Below the pieces are notes generated by a model that was given only the letters and a program-made list of their open reading frames with translations, had not been told where the DNA came from and searched no databases. A DNA stretch of 11,673 nt. Origin: Actinoplanes liguriensis (GTDB taxonomy: Bacteria; Actinomycetota; Actinomycetes; Mycobacteriales; Micromonosporaceae). Both the position numbers and the translations under genes were made by a program. Positions 1 through 6,680 of the stretch are shown here, piece by piece (within the stretch, counting starts at the first letter, position 1; each line of letters opens with the position of its first letter). The stretch covers positions 9,582 through 21,254 of the forward strand of contig KL571229.1 of NCBI GenBank assembly GCA_000715855.1, written 5' to 3'.

Positions 1-32
1 TGCTCGCCCTGCCGTAAAAAATGTAACTGTCC

Positions 33-83
33 GTAGCCGGGCTGTTTCACCCCGGAGGGTGATTGCCCGGCTACTTCGTTTTC
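33..83 (+). terminator. Two-tier hairpin terminator upstream of murA
   Basis: Perfect 10-bp arms (33-42 and 65-74) enclose a second 6-bp stem (47-52 with 57-62, loop CGGA), so the two stack into one long hairpin with a small internal loop. A T-rich stretch (TTCGTTTT) follows on the plus strand. It probably ends transcription of a plus-strand gene lying left of the window. One frame has a TAA at 15-17, but too little sequence is present to identify that gene. On the minus strand a T5 tract lies about 12 nt past the stem, so bidirectional action is possible. Confidence 0.65.
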
Positions 84-97
84 CCGCCGCGCTACGA

Positions 98-126
98 CTG
101 GCGGACTTGTCACTCAGCGCTATGCT
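98..126 (+). promoter_or_regulatory. Candidate promoter of murA
   Basis: TATGCT at 121-126 matches the actinobacterial -10 form TAnnnT. Seventeen bases upstream (98-103) is CTGGCG, a poor -35. It would give a leader of about 75 nt before the TTG start at 210, and it lies downstream of the terminator, where a murA promoter is needed. This is a motif match only. Confidence 0.25.
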
Positions 127-209
127 TCCCCGGTTGCAGAAACGGGTACCCCCGCCCGAGTTCCTGCCCCTCGATCACCGGGCTACTCGCCCGCCGGCTG
201 GAGGTTACG

Positions 210-1565
210 TTGACCGACGATGTCCTGATCGTGCACGGCGGCACGCCGCTGCAAGGACAGATCCGGGTCCGTGGCGCCAAGAACCTCGTCTCCAAGGCGA
301 TGGTCGCCGCTCTGCTCGGCGAGTCGCCGAGCCGGCTGTACGACGTGCCGCGCATCCGCGACGTCGAGGTCGTCCGCGGCCTGCTCGGGCTCCACGGCGT
401 CAAGGTCAGCGACGGCGCCGAGGACGGCGAGCTGGTCATGGACCCCACGAACGTGGAGAGCGCCAGCACCGACGAGATCAACGTGCACGCCGGCTCCAGC
501 CGGATCCCGATCCTGCTGTGCGGCCCGCTGCTGCACCGGCTCGGGCACGCGTTCATCCCGGACCTGGGTGGCTGTCACATCGGCCCGCGGCCGATCGACT
601 TCCACATCAAGGCGCTGCGCGAGTTCGGCGCGGTCGTCGACAAGACGCCCGAGGGCATGCACCTGAGCGCTCCGAACGGGCTGCACGGCGCCAAGCTCGA
701 GCTGCCGTACCCGAGCGTCGGCGCCACCGAGCAGGTGCTGCTCACCGCGGTCCGTGCGGAGGGCGTCACCGAGCTGCGCAACGCCGCGATCGAGCCGGAG
801 ATCATCGACCTGATCTGCATCCTGCAGAAGATGGGCGCGATCATCACGGTGCACACCGACCGGATGATCGAGATCCAGGGCGTGCCGAAGCTCTACGGCT
901 ACGAGCACAAGCCGATCCCGGACCGGATCGAGGCCGCCAGCTGGGCCGCCGCCGCGCTCGCCACCCGTGGCGAGATCGAGGTGCTCGGCGCCCGGCAGGC
1001 CGACATGATGACGTTCCTGAACGTCTACCGGAACATCGGCGGCGAGCTGAAGATCACCGACGACCGGGTGGCCCGTCCGGGCGTGACCGGCTCCGAGGGC
1101 GGCATCAAGTTCTGGCATCCCGGCACCGAGCTCAAGGCCGTGGCGCTGGAGACCGACGTGCACCCGGGCTTCATGACCGACTGGCAGCAGCCGCTGGTGG
1201 TCGCCCTGACCCAGGCGCGCGGCATCTCGATCGTGCACGAGACGGTGTACGAGCAGCGGCTCGGCTACACCGAGGCGCTCAACTCGATGGGCGCGACGAT
1301 CCAGGTGTACCGGGACTGCCTCGGCGGCACCCCGTGCCGGTTCGGCCGCCGCAACTTCATGCACTCCGCGGTCATCGCCGGCCCGTCCAAGCTGCACGCG
1401 GCCGACCTGGTCATCCCGGACCTGCGGGCCGGCTTCGCGCACCTGATCGCGGCGCTGGCGGCCGAGGGCACGTCGCGGGTCTACGGCGTGAACCTGATCA
1501 AGCGTGGTTACGAGGACTTCGAGCAGAAGCTGGCCGCCCTGGGCGCCCACGTCGAGCGTCCCTGA
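210..1565 (+). CDS. murA: UDP-N-acetylglucosamine 1-carboxyvinyltransferase (MurA)
   Basis: Cytoplasmic enzyme that transfers enolpyruvate from PEP to UDP-GlcNAc, the first committed step of peptidoglycan synthesis and the target of fosfomycin. The product is 451 aa, like the long actinobacterial MurA, and full length. Seen residues: the K24-N25 pair in RGAKN; catalytic-loop Cys122 in GGCHIGPRPIDFHI (equivalent of E. coli Cys115, so fosfomycin sensitivity is expected rather than the Asp-type resistance); Asp324 in HPGFMTDWQQP (the general-base Asp305 position); Arg406 in PDLRAG (Arg397 position). The two-domain EPSP-synthase-like fold is expected. The TTG at 210 is chosen because GGAGG at 200-204 sits 5 nt upstream and family similarity begins at TDDVLIVHGG; the frame stays open to 63, but that extension resembles nothing in MurA. 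The gene stands alone between two hairpins, so it is probably monocistronic. Its last codons and stop belong to a tandem duplication. Confidence 0.96.
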   Translation: MTDDVLIVHGGTPLQGQIRVRGAKNLVSKAMVAALLGESPSRLYDVPRIRDVEVVRGLLGLHGVKVSDGAEDGELVMDPTNVESASTDEINVHAGSSRIPILLCGPLLHRLGHAFIPDLGGCHIGPRPIDFHIKALREFGAVVDKTPEGMHLSAPNGLHGAKLELPYPSVGATEQVLLTAVRAEGVTELRNAAIEPEIIDLICILQKMGAIITVHTDRMIEIQGVPKLYGYEHKPIPDRIEAASWAAAALATRGEIEVLGARQADMMTFLNVYRNIGGELKITDDRVARPGVTGSEGGIKFWHPGTELKAVALETDVHPGFMTDWQQPLVVALTQARGISIVHETVYEQRLGYTEALNSMGATIQVYRDCLGGTPCRFGRRNFMHSAVIAGPSKLHAADLVIPDLRAGFAHLIAALAAEGTSRVYGVNLIKRGYEDFEQKLAALGAHVERP

Positions 1566-1634
1566 GCTGTTCTGGGCGGTCACTCGAGCGTCCCTGAGTT
1601 GTTCTAGGCGGTCACGTCGAGCGTCCCTGAGCTG
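1553..1634 (+). repeat. Tandem duplication of the murA 3' end
   Basis: Units start at 1553 (32 bp), 1585 (33 bp) and 1618 (partial, 17 bp). Each begins CGAGCGTCCCTGAG, that is, the murA codons for the C-terminal Glu-Arg-Pro and the TGA stop. The first two units share nearly all the following bases (TGTTCT[G/A]GGCGGTCAC), while the third diverges after CTG. Only the first copy is used as the gene end; the others are untranslated. The pattern looks like slippage or unequal duplication with slight later divergence. Confidence 0.85.
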
Positions 1635-1650
1635 CGATTTCGTCTCGATG

Positions 1651-1681
1651 AACGGCGCGGTGTGTGACACACCGCGCCGTT
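1651..1681. terminator. Strong hairpin between murA and the DUF3043 gene
   Basis: Perfect 14-bp arms (1651-1664 and 1668-1681) with a 3-nt TGA loop and a GC-rich stem, followed on the plus strand by only TTGG. It is a plausible murA terminator of the T-poor kind common in actinobacteria. The stem ends 5 nt before the putative -10 box of the next gene, so the next promoter starts almost exactly where this hairpin ends. Confidence 0.7.
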
Positions 1682-1685
1682 TGGC

Positions 1686-1697
1686 TACGCTCGTGTC
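1686..1697 (+). promoter_or_regulatory. -10 box placed for a leaderless transcript
   Basis: TACGCT at 1686-1691 fits TAnnnT and ends 6 nt before the GTG start at 1698. No Shine-Dalgarno sequence is visible upstream of that GTG. This is the geometry of leaderless actinobacterial mRNAs, where transcription starts at the start codon. No good -35 is seen, because the position is occupied by the hairpin stem. Confidence 0.4.
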
Positions 1698-2318
1698 GTG
1701 TCCCCGCTGTTTCGCCGCAAGGCTGCCGACCTCGTCGAAGACGCCACCACCTCGGTAACCGAGGAGTCGTCGGCCGACAACCGCCGCAAGAGCTACACGC
1801 CCAGCAAGAAAGAGCTGGGTGTGGTCACACCGAAGCGCGCCCCGCAGGGCCGCCGGGTGGAGGTCGCGCCGGCCGACCGCAAAGAGGCCGCGAAGCAGAT
1901 GCGCGAGCGGCAGCGCACCGAGCGCGCCCAGGCGTCCGAGGGCATGCGCAACGGTGACGAGCGCTACCTGCTGGCCCGTGACCGCGGCCCGGAGCGCTCG
2001 CTGGTCCGCGACATCGTCGACTCACGGCGTACTGTCGGGTCGTTCTTCATCGCCGGCGCGGTGATCGTGATGGTCGGCTCGGTGGTCCAGCTCGAGATCG
2101 TCCGGCTCGCCAGCAACGTGCTGTGGGCGCTGCTCGCGCTGGCCGTGGTGGTGGACAGCATCTTCATCTCGCAGCGGATCAAGAAGATCGTGAAGGCCCG
2201 CTTCCCGAACTCGGGCCAGCGGATGGGGTCGCTCTACCTCTACGGAGTCATGCGGGCCCTGACGTTCCGCCGGATGCGCGTCCCGAAGCCGAAGGTCGAG
2301 CTCGGCGCGAAGATCTGA
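1698..2318 (+). CDS. DUF3043 family two-helix membrane protein
   Basis: A 206-aa protein of the actinobacterial DUF3043 family, of unknown function. The N-terminal ~110 residues are cytosolic in character and strongly charged, beginning MSPLFRRKAADLVEDA, with KSYTPSKKELG near 31-41 and a Lys/Arg/Glu-rich stretch at 60-80 that may be helical. Two hydrophobic segments follow, about 112-130 and 137-156, separated by a very short turn (QLEIVRLAS), then a basic C-terminal tail (ISQRIKKIVKARFP, then FRRMRVPKPK). By the positive-inside rule both ends would face the cytoplasm. The GTG start is supported by the family's N-terminal SPLFRRK motif and by the -10 spacing. The murA neighbourhood is only weakly suggestive of a cell-envelope role. 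The 3' end converges with the minus-strand dehydrogenase frame, which overlaps it by 79 bp only because that gene has lost its own stop. Confidence 0.9.
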   Translation: MSPLFRRKAADLVEDATTSVTEESSADNRRKSYTPSKKELGVVTPKRAPQGRRVEVAPADRKEAAKQMRERQRTERAQASEGMRNGDERYLLARDRGPERSLVRDIVDSRRTVGSFFIAGAVIVMVGSVVQLEIVRLASNVLWALLALAVVVDSIFISQRIKKIVKARFPNSGQRMGSLYLYGVMRALTFRRMRVPKPKVELGAKI

Positions 2319-3577
2319 GTCAGCTCCTCCCGAAGCCCCGGCGCCCCGCGTGCCGGGGCTTTCGAGCATTTCAACACCCCTATTGGGTACGTCGTGAGCA
2401 CCCCTGCCCTCACGGCACGCCCGCGAGCCGGAGCAGGGCGGCGGTGGCCGCGGCCGCGACGACCACCAGGATGAACGGCGCTTTCCGCCAGGCCAGCAGC
2501 GCGCCGACCGCGACCCCGTCCGGGCGGGCCGGCTGTTGTGGACCCGGCCAGCAGGACGGTCGGCGGGAACCACCAGCCGTCGCTTTCGGGCGCGTCACCG
2601 CGGAAGGCGACGTCGGCATCGGTGACGAACCCCGCGACCGTGTCGCGCTGACCGGAAGAGATCAGCGGGCCCATCTCGGACAAGTCATCGGAAGGGTCCA
2701 GTACCCGAAATTTCCGGACGGCCGGCTCCAGCAGCGCCAGGAACTTGTCGTACACCGAGGCCTCGACCAGCAGCCGGGACCGCGCACAACAGTCCTGCCC
2801 CGCGTTGTCGAACACCGCACCCGGCGCCGCCGCCGCGGCCTTCTCCAGGTCGGCGTCGGCGAAGATCACGTTCGCGGACTTCCCACCCAGCTCCAGCGTC
2901 ACCCGCTTCACCTGGTCGGCGCAGCCCGCCATGATCGACTTGCCGACCTCGGTGGAGCCGGTGAAGCAGACCTTGCGGACCGCCGGGTGTGTGACGAACC
3001 GCTGCCCGACCACGCTGCCCTTGCCCGGCAGCACCTGGAAGACACCCTCCGGCAGACCCGCGTCGAGGGCCAGCTCGCCGAGCCGGATCGCGGTCAGCGG
3101 GGTCAGCTCGGCCGGCTTGAGGACGACCGTGTTGCCGGCCGCCAGCGCCGGGGCGAAACCCCAGCCGGCGATCGGCATCGGGAAGTTCCACGGCACGATG
3201 ATCCCGACCACGCCGAGCGGCTCGTGGAACGTCACGTCCACACCGCCGGCCACCGGGATCTGCCGGCCGGAGAGCCGCTCCGGGGCGCCGGCGTAGTAGT
3301 TCAGCACGTCGCGGACGTTGCCGGCCTCCCAGCGCGCATTGCCGATGGTGTGCCCGGCGTTGCGTACCTCCAATCGGGCCAGCTCTTCGAGATGCTCCTC
3401 GACGACTGCCGCGAAGCGGCGCAGCAGCCGCGCGCGATCACCGGGCGCGACCGCCCGCCACCCTTCGAAAGCCTTCGCCGCACGCTCGATCGCCGCGTCG
3501 GTCCGGGCCACATCCAGCGACGGTACGGTCGTGAACACCGCACCCGTCGCCGGATTGATCACCTCAGTTGTGCTCAC
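2240..3577 (-). CDS. Aldehyde dehydrogenase, 3' end lost by deletion (probable pseudogene)
   Basis: NAD(P)-dependent aldehyde dehydrogenase superfamily, likely meant to oxidise the aldehyde formed from a glutamylated amine. The GTG at 3577 is chosen: GAGG stands 8 nt upstream, 16 nt separate it from the preceding ligase gene, and similarity begins at STTEVINPATG. Residues 1-348 look normal: PWNFP (Asn132), GSTEVGK (207-213), catalytic Glu229 in LELGGKS, catalytic Cys263 in AGQDCCA. After GWWFPPTVLLAGSTT the protein becomes Arg/Gly/Pro-rich out-of-frame translation. The EEVFGPV, N-x-x-x-YGL and PFGG-K-SG-GRE segments, some 140 residues, are absent in all frames. The open frame continues across the azlD remnant, the terminator and antisense to DUF3043 before stopping at 2240. 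Loss of the C-terminal catalytic and oligomerisation part should abolish activity. The family is certain; inactivation is inferred. Confidence 0.85.
   Translation of the reverse strand: MSTTEVINPATGAVFTTVPSLDVARTDAAIERAAKAFEGWRAVAPGDRARLLRRFAAVVEEHLEELARLEVRNAGHTIGNARWEAGNVRDVLNYYAGAPERLSGRQIPVAGGVDVTFHEPLGVVGIIVPWNFPMPIAGWGFAPALAAGNTVVLKPAELTPLTAIRLGELALDAGLPEGVFQVLPGKGSVVGQRFVTHPAVRKVCFTGSTEVGKSIMAGCADQVKRVTLELGGKSANVIFADADLEKAAAAAPGAVFDNAGQDCCARSRLLVEASVYDKFLALLEPAVRKFRVLDPSDDLSEMGPLISSGQRDTVAGFVTDADVAFRGDAPESDGWWFPPTVLLAGSTTAGPPGRGRGRRAAGLAESAVHPGGRRGRGHRRPAPARGRAVRAGVLTTYPIGVLKCSKAPARGAPGLREELTQIFAPSSTFGFGTRIRRNVRARMTP
2333..2361. terminator. Hairpin terminator between convergent genes
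   Basis: Perfect 10-bp arms (2333-2342 and 2352-2361) with a 9-nt loop, 14 nt after the DUF3043 stop and followed by TTTCGAGCATTTC on the plus strand. It can also serve minus-strand transcripts, since a dyad element (2370-2399) and the azlD remnant's stop lie just on its minus-strand 5' side. Confidence 0.75.
2370..2399 (-). repeat. 30-bp intergenic element, copy A
   Basis: Gapless comparison with 6772-6801 gives 23 identities in 30, including an exact 13-mer (2387-2399; GCTCACGACGTAC on the minus strand) and TTCAA at the other end. Copy A starts 10 nt after the stop of the azlD remnant and is followed within 8 nt by the 2333-2361 hairpin. Its function is unknown. A family of element-plus-hairpin units downstream of genes is an inference from two copies. 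Confidence 0.6.
2410..2526 (-). pseudogene. 3' remnant of an azlD-like branched-chain amino acid exporter subunit
   Basis: In a frame different from the dehydrogenase, the last ~38 codons before TGA (2410-2412) read PDGVAVGALLAWRKAPF, then a Val/Ala-rich membrane helix, then ALLRLAGVP. This matches the typical C-terminal third of AzlD, the small subunit of AzlCD branched-chain amino acid exporters: a helix, a W-R-rich turn and a final helix ending in ALLR. No start codon or N-terminal helices precede it; instead dehydrogenase sequence in another frame abuts it at about 2526-2540. It is therefore the tail of a gene whose 5' part was lost. The assignment rests on pattern recognition over a short hydrophobic stretch. 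The alternative is an unrelated membrane-protein tail. Confidence 0.5.
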
Positions 3578-3593
3578 GCCAAGATCCTCACAC

Positions 3594-4940
3594 TCACAGG
3601 CGCTCAAATCCACGGCGTAGTTCCCAGTCGGTCACCGCGGCGTCGAAAGCGGCCAGCTCCACTCGCCCCATGTTCGCGTAATGCGCGACCACGTCGCTCC
3701 CGAACGCCGCTTCCGCGACCCCACTGGACGCCCAGAGGTCGGTCGCCTCGCGCAGCGTCCCCGGCACCCGGCCCGCGTCCGGATCCAGATAGGCGTTGCC
3801 GGCGAACTCGTCCTCCAGCGACAACTCGTTCTCGATCCCGTGCAGCGCGCCCGCGACGAGAGCCGCGATGGCCAGGTACGGGTTCACGTCCCCGCCCGGC
3901 ACCCGGTTCTCCACCCGCATGCCCTCCCCGTGCCCGGCGATCCGCAGCGCGCACGTCCGGTTGTCCACGCCCCAGCGCAGCGCGGTCGGCGCGAACGAGC
4001 CCGGCTGGTACCGCTTGTACGAGTTGATGTTCGGCGCGAAGAGCAGGCTGAACTCCCGCATCGTGGCGAGCAGCCCGGCCAGCACCCGCTGCCCGGTCAC
4101 GCTGAGGTGGGCCGGCCCGTCCCCGAGCATCGCCGACCTGTTCTCCGCATTGCGCAGCGAGAAGTGGATGTGACAGGAGTTGCCCTCGCGCTCGTTGGGC
4201 TTCGCCATGAAGGTCAGCGCCATGCCCTCCTGGGCGGCGATCTCCTTCGCCCCGTTCTTGTAGATCACGTGGTTGTCCGCGGCGGTGAGCGCCTTGTCGT
4301 AGCGGAACGCGATCTCGTGCTGCCCGAGGTTGCACTCGCCCTTGGCGCTCTCCGGGAGCAGGCCCGCGCCGTACATCTCATTGCGAATTCTGCGAAGCAG
4401 CGGCTCCACGCGCGCGGTGCCGAGCAACGAGTAGTCCACGTTGTACTGATTTGCCGGAGTGAGGTTCTTGTATCCGGCGGAGAACGCCTGCTCGTACGTG
4501 TCCTTGTAGAGCACGAACTCCAGCTCGGTCCCCGCGAAAGCGGTCAGCCCGTGCGCCGCCAGCCTCTCCAGCTGGCGCCGCAGGATCTGACGCGGAGACG
4601 CCGGGACCGGCGCCCCCGCGGTGTCGAACAGGTCGGCGAGCACCAGGGCGGTGCCCGGCTGCCACGGCACTTTCCGCAGCGTGCCGAAGTCCGGCCGCAT
4701 CACGAAGTCGCCGTAACCGGTGGACCAGGAGGACATCTCGTAGCCGTCGACGGTGTTCATGTCGACGTCCACCGCGAGCAGATAGTTGCAGCCCTCGCTG
4801 CCGCCGTCGACCACCTCGTTCATGAAGTACTGCCCGTGCAGGCGCTTGCCCTGCAGCCGGCCCTGCATGTCGGTGAGCGCCAGCAGAACGGTGTCGATCG
4901 AGCCGTTGCCGACCGCTACGTCCAAGTCCTCGAGATCCAT
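3594..4940 (-). CDS. Glutamine-synthetase-like gamma-glutamyl-amine ligase
   Basis: A 448-aa member of the glutamine synthetase fold, resembling the actinobacterial GlnA3/GlnA4 and PuuA group that joins glutamate to polyamines or ethanolamine with ATP. Visible motifs: metal-binding Glu139 and Glu141 in GTELEF; Glu202 and Glu209 in GECNLGQHE; nucleotide/metal His in GNSCHIHFSL (257, 259); SYKRYQPGSFAP (307-318); NRTCALRI (327-334); RVENRVPGGDVNPY (342-355). The loop of true GlnA (GSGMH) is replaced by EGNSCH, and the GlnA adenylylation motif NLY is not present; FAGNAYLDPDAG stands near there. Assimilatory GlnA is therefore unlikely. The ATG at 4940 is 12 nt after the permease stop and the stop is 16 nt before the dehydrogenase start, so the three share an operon. 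The substrate (putrescine, other polyamine or ethanolamine) cannot be told from sequence. Confidence 0.88.
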   Translation of the reverse strand: MDLEDLDVAVGNGSIDTVLLALTDMQGRLQGKRLHGQYFMNEVVDGGSEGCNYLLAVDVDMNTVDGYEMSSWSTGYGDFVMRPDFGTLRKVPWQPGTALVLADLFDTAGAPVPASPRQILRRQLERLAAHGLTAFAGTELEFVLYKDTYEQAFSAGYKNLTPANQYNVDYSLLGTARVEPLLRRIRNEMYGAGLLPESAKGECNLGQHEIAFRYDKALTAADNHVIYKNGAKEIAAQEGMALTFMAKPNEREGNSCHIHFSLRNAENRSAMLGDGPAHLSVTGQRVLAGLLATMREFSLLFAPNINSYKRYQPGSFAPTALRWGVDNRTCALRIAGHGEGMRVENRVPGGDVNPYLAIAALVAGALHGIENELSLEDEFAGNAYLDPDAGRVPGTLREATDLWASSGVAEAAFGSDVVAHYANMGRVELAAFDAAVTDWELRRGFERL

Positions 4941-4952
4941 GGATCAGTCCTA

Positions 4953-6494
4953 TCAGTCGTTGGCCGTCGGCATGGTCTGCTCGCCGTGCGCGGCCGCTTC
5001 CAGAAGGTTCGACTTCGGCCCGGTGAACCACTTGCGGGCGCTCGCGAACCACCAGATCGTCGCCCCGCCGACGACGATCGCCACCGCGACGATCGTGTAG
5101 TTGAAGTTCTTCGCCGAGATCGGGCCGGTCGTCGGGAGCACGAACAGCACGCAGATGATCGCCACCCAGACGATCGAGATCCAGCCGACCGGGGCACTCC
5201 ACCTGCCGAGGTTCCACGGCCCGACCTGGAAGTCCTCCTTGCGACGACGGAGGAACACCGGACCGACGTACGCGATGTACAGGCCGATCACCGCGATCGA
5301 CGTGGCCGCGGCGTACGCGGTGGTGTTCCAGAGCGACGGGAGCACCAGGATCGTCGAGATCGTCACGCACAGCCAGATCGAGTTCGTCGGCGTGCCGGTC
5401 CGCGGGTTGACCTGCTTCCACAGCCGCGAACCGGGCAGCGCGCCGTCGCGGGCGAACGCGTACGACATCCGGGAGTTCGCGGTCACCGACGCCATCCCGC
5501 AGAACCACTGCGCGACCATGCAGATGAACAGCAGGAACGTACCGGTGTTGTGGCCCACCGCGTCGATGAAGATCTGCGCCGGCGGCAGCCCCAGCGACGT
5601 GGCCGCCTCGGCGTCGTAGTCCTGGATCGACCACGTGATCGCGAACAACAGCACGAACCCGGCGATCACCGACACGACCACGGACATCACGATGCCGCGC
5701 GGCGCCGCGTTCGCCGCGTCGTGCGTCTCCTCCGCGACGTGCGCCGACGCGTCATAGCCGGTGTACGTGTACTGCGCCATCAACAGTCCGATCAGGACGG
5801 CGTAGACGGTCGCCCCGCCGAACCCGAACCCGGTCGCGTTCCGCACCTCGAAGAACACCTCGGAGACCGGCTTGTGCTGGTCCGGGATCACGGCCAGCAG
5901 CACCACGATCACCAGGACGCCGGCCAGGTGCCACCAGGCGCTGACGTCCGAGAGCACCCGCACCAGGTTCACGCCGAACGTGTTGAGCAGGCCGTGCACG
6001 ACGATGATGACCAGGAAGATCAGGAAGGTCTTCCCCGGAGTGACCTCCATGTCGAAGGTCAGGCTCAGGAACGCCGCGGTGGTGATCGCCGCCCCGAAGT
6101 CGATCGCCGCGGTCACCGCGACCTCGCCGAGGAAGTTGAACCAGCCGATGAACCAGGCCCAGGCCGCCTTGTTCCGCTTGGCCAGCGCCGCCGCCCACCA
6201 GTAGAGCGCGCCCGCCGTCGGATAGGCCGAGCAGACCTCGGCCATCGCCATCGACACCAGCGTCACCATGATGCCGACGAACAGCCAGCCGATGGTGATC
6301 GCGAACGGGCCGCCGGCGTTCATCGCGATCAGATAGGACGTGATCGCGCCGGCCAGGATCGAGATGATCGAGAAAGAGACGGCAAAGTTGGAGAAGCCGG
6401 ACAACCGGCGGTGAAGTTCCTGTTTGTAGCCGAGCTGGGCGAGACGTTCCTCGTCGCTGCTACTGCTGGTGACGGCGGCTGGTTCAGTGCTCAT
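4953..6494 (-). CDS. APC-superfamily amino acid/amine permease
   Basis: A 513-aa inner-membrane transporter with about 12 hydrophobic segments, of the amino acid-choline/GABA permease branch of the APC superfamily. Seen: a cytosolic N-terminus ending LGYKQELHRRLSGFSNFAVSF; MAEVCSAYPTAGALYWW (84-100); the family hallmark GYDASAHVAEET (246-257) followed by APRGI; and ANSRMSYAFARDGALPGS (339-356). The ATG at 6494 has AGGGAG 7 nt upstream. First gene of the operon with the ligase and aldehyde dehydrogenase, so its likely cargo is the amine or amino acid those enzymes handle (putrescine, GABA, ethanolamine or similar); that cargo is inferred from context. Full length and apparently intact. Confidence 0.9.
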   Translation of the reverse strand: MSTEPAAVTSSSSDEERLAQLGYKQELHRRLSGFSNFAVSFSIISILAGAITSYLIAMNAGGPFAITIGWLFVGIMVTLVSMAMAEVCSAYPTAGALYWWAAALAKRNKAAWAWFIGWFNFLGEVAVTAAIDFGAAITTAAFLSLTFDMEVTPGKTFLIFLVIIVVHGLLNTFGVNLVRVLSDVSAWWHLAGVLVIVVLLAVIPDQHKPVSEVFFEVRNATGFGFGGATVYAVLIGLLMAQYTYTGYDASAHVAEETHDAANAAPRGIVMSVVVSVIAGFVLLFAITWSIQDYDAEAATSLGLPPAQIFIDAVGHNTGTFLLFICMVAQWFCGMASVTANSRMSYAFARDGALPGSRLWKQVNPRTGTPTNSIWLCVTISTILVLPSLWNTTAYAAATSIAVIGLYIAYVGPVFLRRRKEDFQVGPWNLGRWSAPVGWISIVWVAIICVLFVLPTTGPISAKNFNYTIVAVAIVVGGATIWWFASARKWFTGPKSNLLEAAAHGEQTMPTAND

Positions 6495-6557
6495 GCGCGA
6501 GCTCCCTATGCCGAAGGTGTGACCTGAGCCACGGGTTTCGGTGATGATCGCTCCGCT

Positions 6558-6586
6558 GTGTTACGGCAGTCAATGATCAGCGTTAA
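6558..6586 (-). promoter_or_regulatory. Candidate promoter of the permease operon
   Basis: On the minus strand TTAACG (6586-6581) and TAACAC (6563-6558) are separated by 17 bp, giving a leader of about 55 nt before the ATG at 6494. An overlapping TTGACT also lies here. The patch is more AT-rich than its surroundings, and both matches are partial. Confidence 0.25.
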
Positions 6587-6631
6587 TTGCGTTGCCGGTT
6601 GTCGCGGCCGGTGCGAGCCTTGGTGTCATCA

Positions 6632-6660
6632 GGGCGGTTCCCTCGGCAGGTCTACCGCCC
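6632..6660. repeat. Stem-loop next to the 16-bp palindrome
   Basis: Arms GGGCGGT (6632-6638) and ACCGCCC (6654-6660) pair perfectly over 7 bp with a 15-nt loop. The right arm directly abuts the palindrome at 6661. Confidence 0.5.
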
Positions 6661-6676
6661 GGGTTGTCGACAACCC
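6661..6676. promoter_or_regulatory. Perfect 16-bp palindrome, candidate operator
   Basis: GGGTTGTCGACAACCC is a perfect dyad with no spacer and core TTGTCGACAA, about 170 bp upstream of the permease start and about 75 bp upstream of its candidate promoter. Size and symmetry suit a dimeric helix-turn-helix regulator (for example the GntR or LacI families), but no regulator gene is in the window, so the partner is unknown. Confidence 0.45.
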
Positions 6677-6680
6677 TCCC

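Noticed and set aside
63..209. N-terminal extension of MurA from the upstream TTG at 63
   Set aside because: It would begin inside the terminator stem and add 49 residues unlike MurA; GGAGG at 200-204 fits the TTG at 210.
1553..1634. Short 32-33 bp tandem units as a CRISPR remnant or attachment site
   Set aside because: The units are head-to-tail copies of the murA 3' end without spacers; no integrase or other mobile gene is nearby.
2535..3577. Sequencing frameshift as the cause of the odd dehydrogenase C-terminus
   Set aside because: None of the three minus-strand frames downstream codes the missing conserved segments, so sequence is absent rather than shifted.
2123..6527. Very long plus-strand open frames opposite the dehydrogenase, ligase and permease
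   Set aside because: Arg/His/Asp-rich translations typical of the antisense of high-GC genes; the minus-strand genes have clear families, motifs and spacing.
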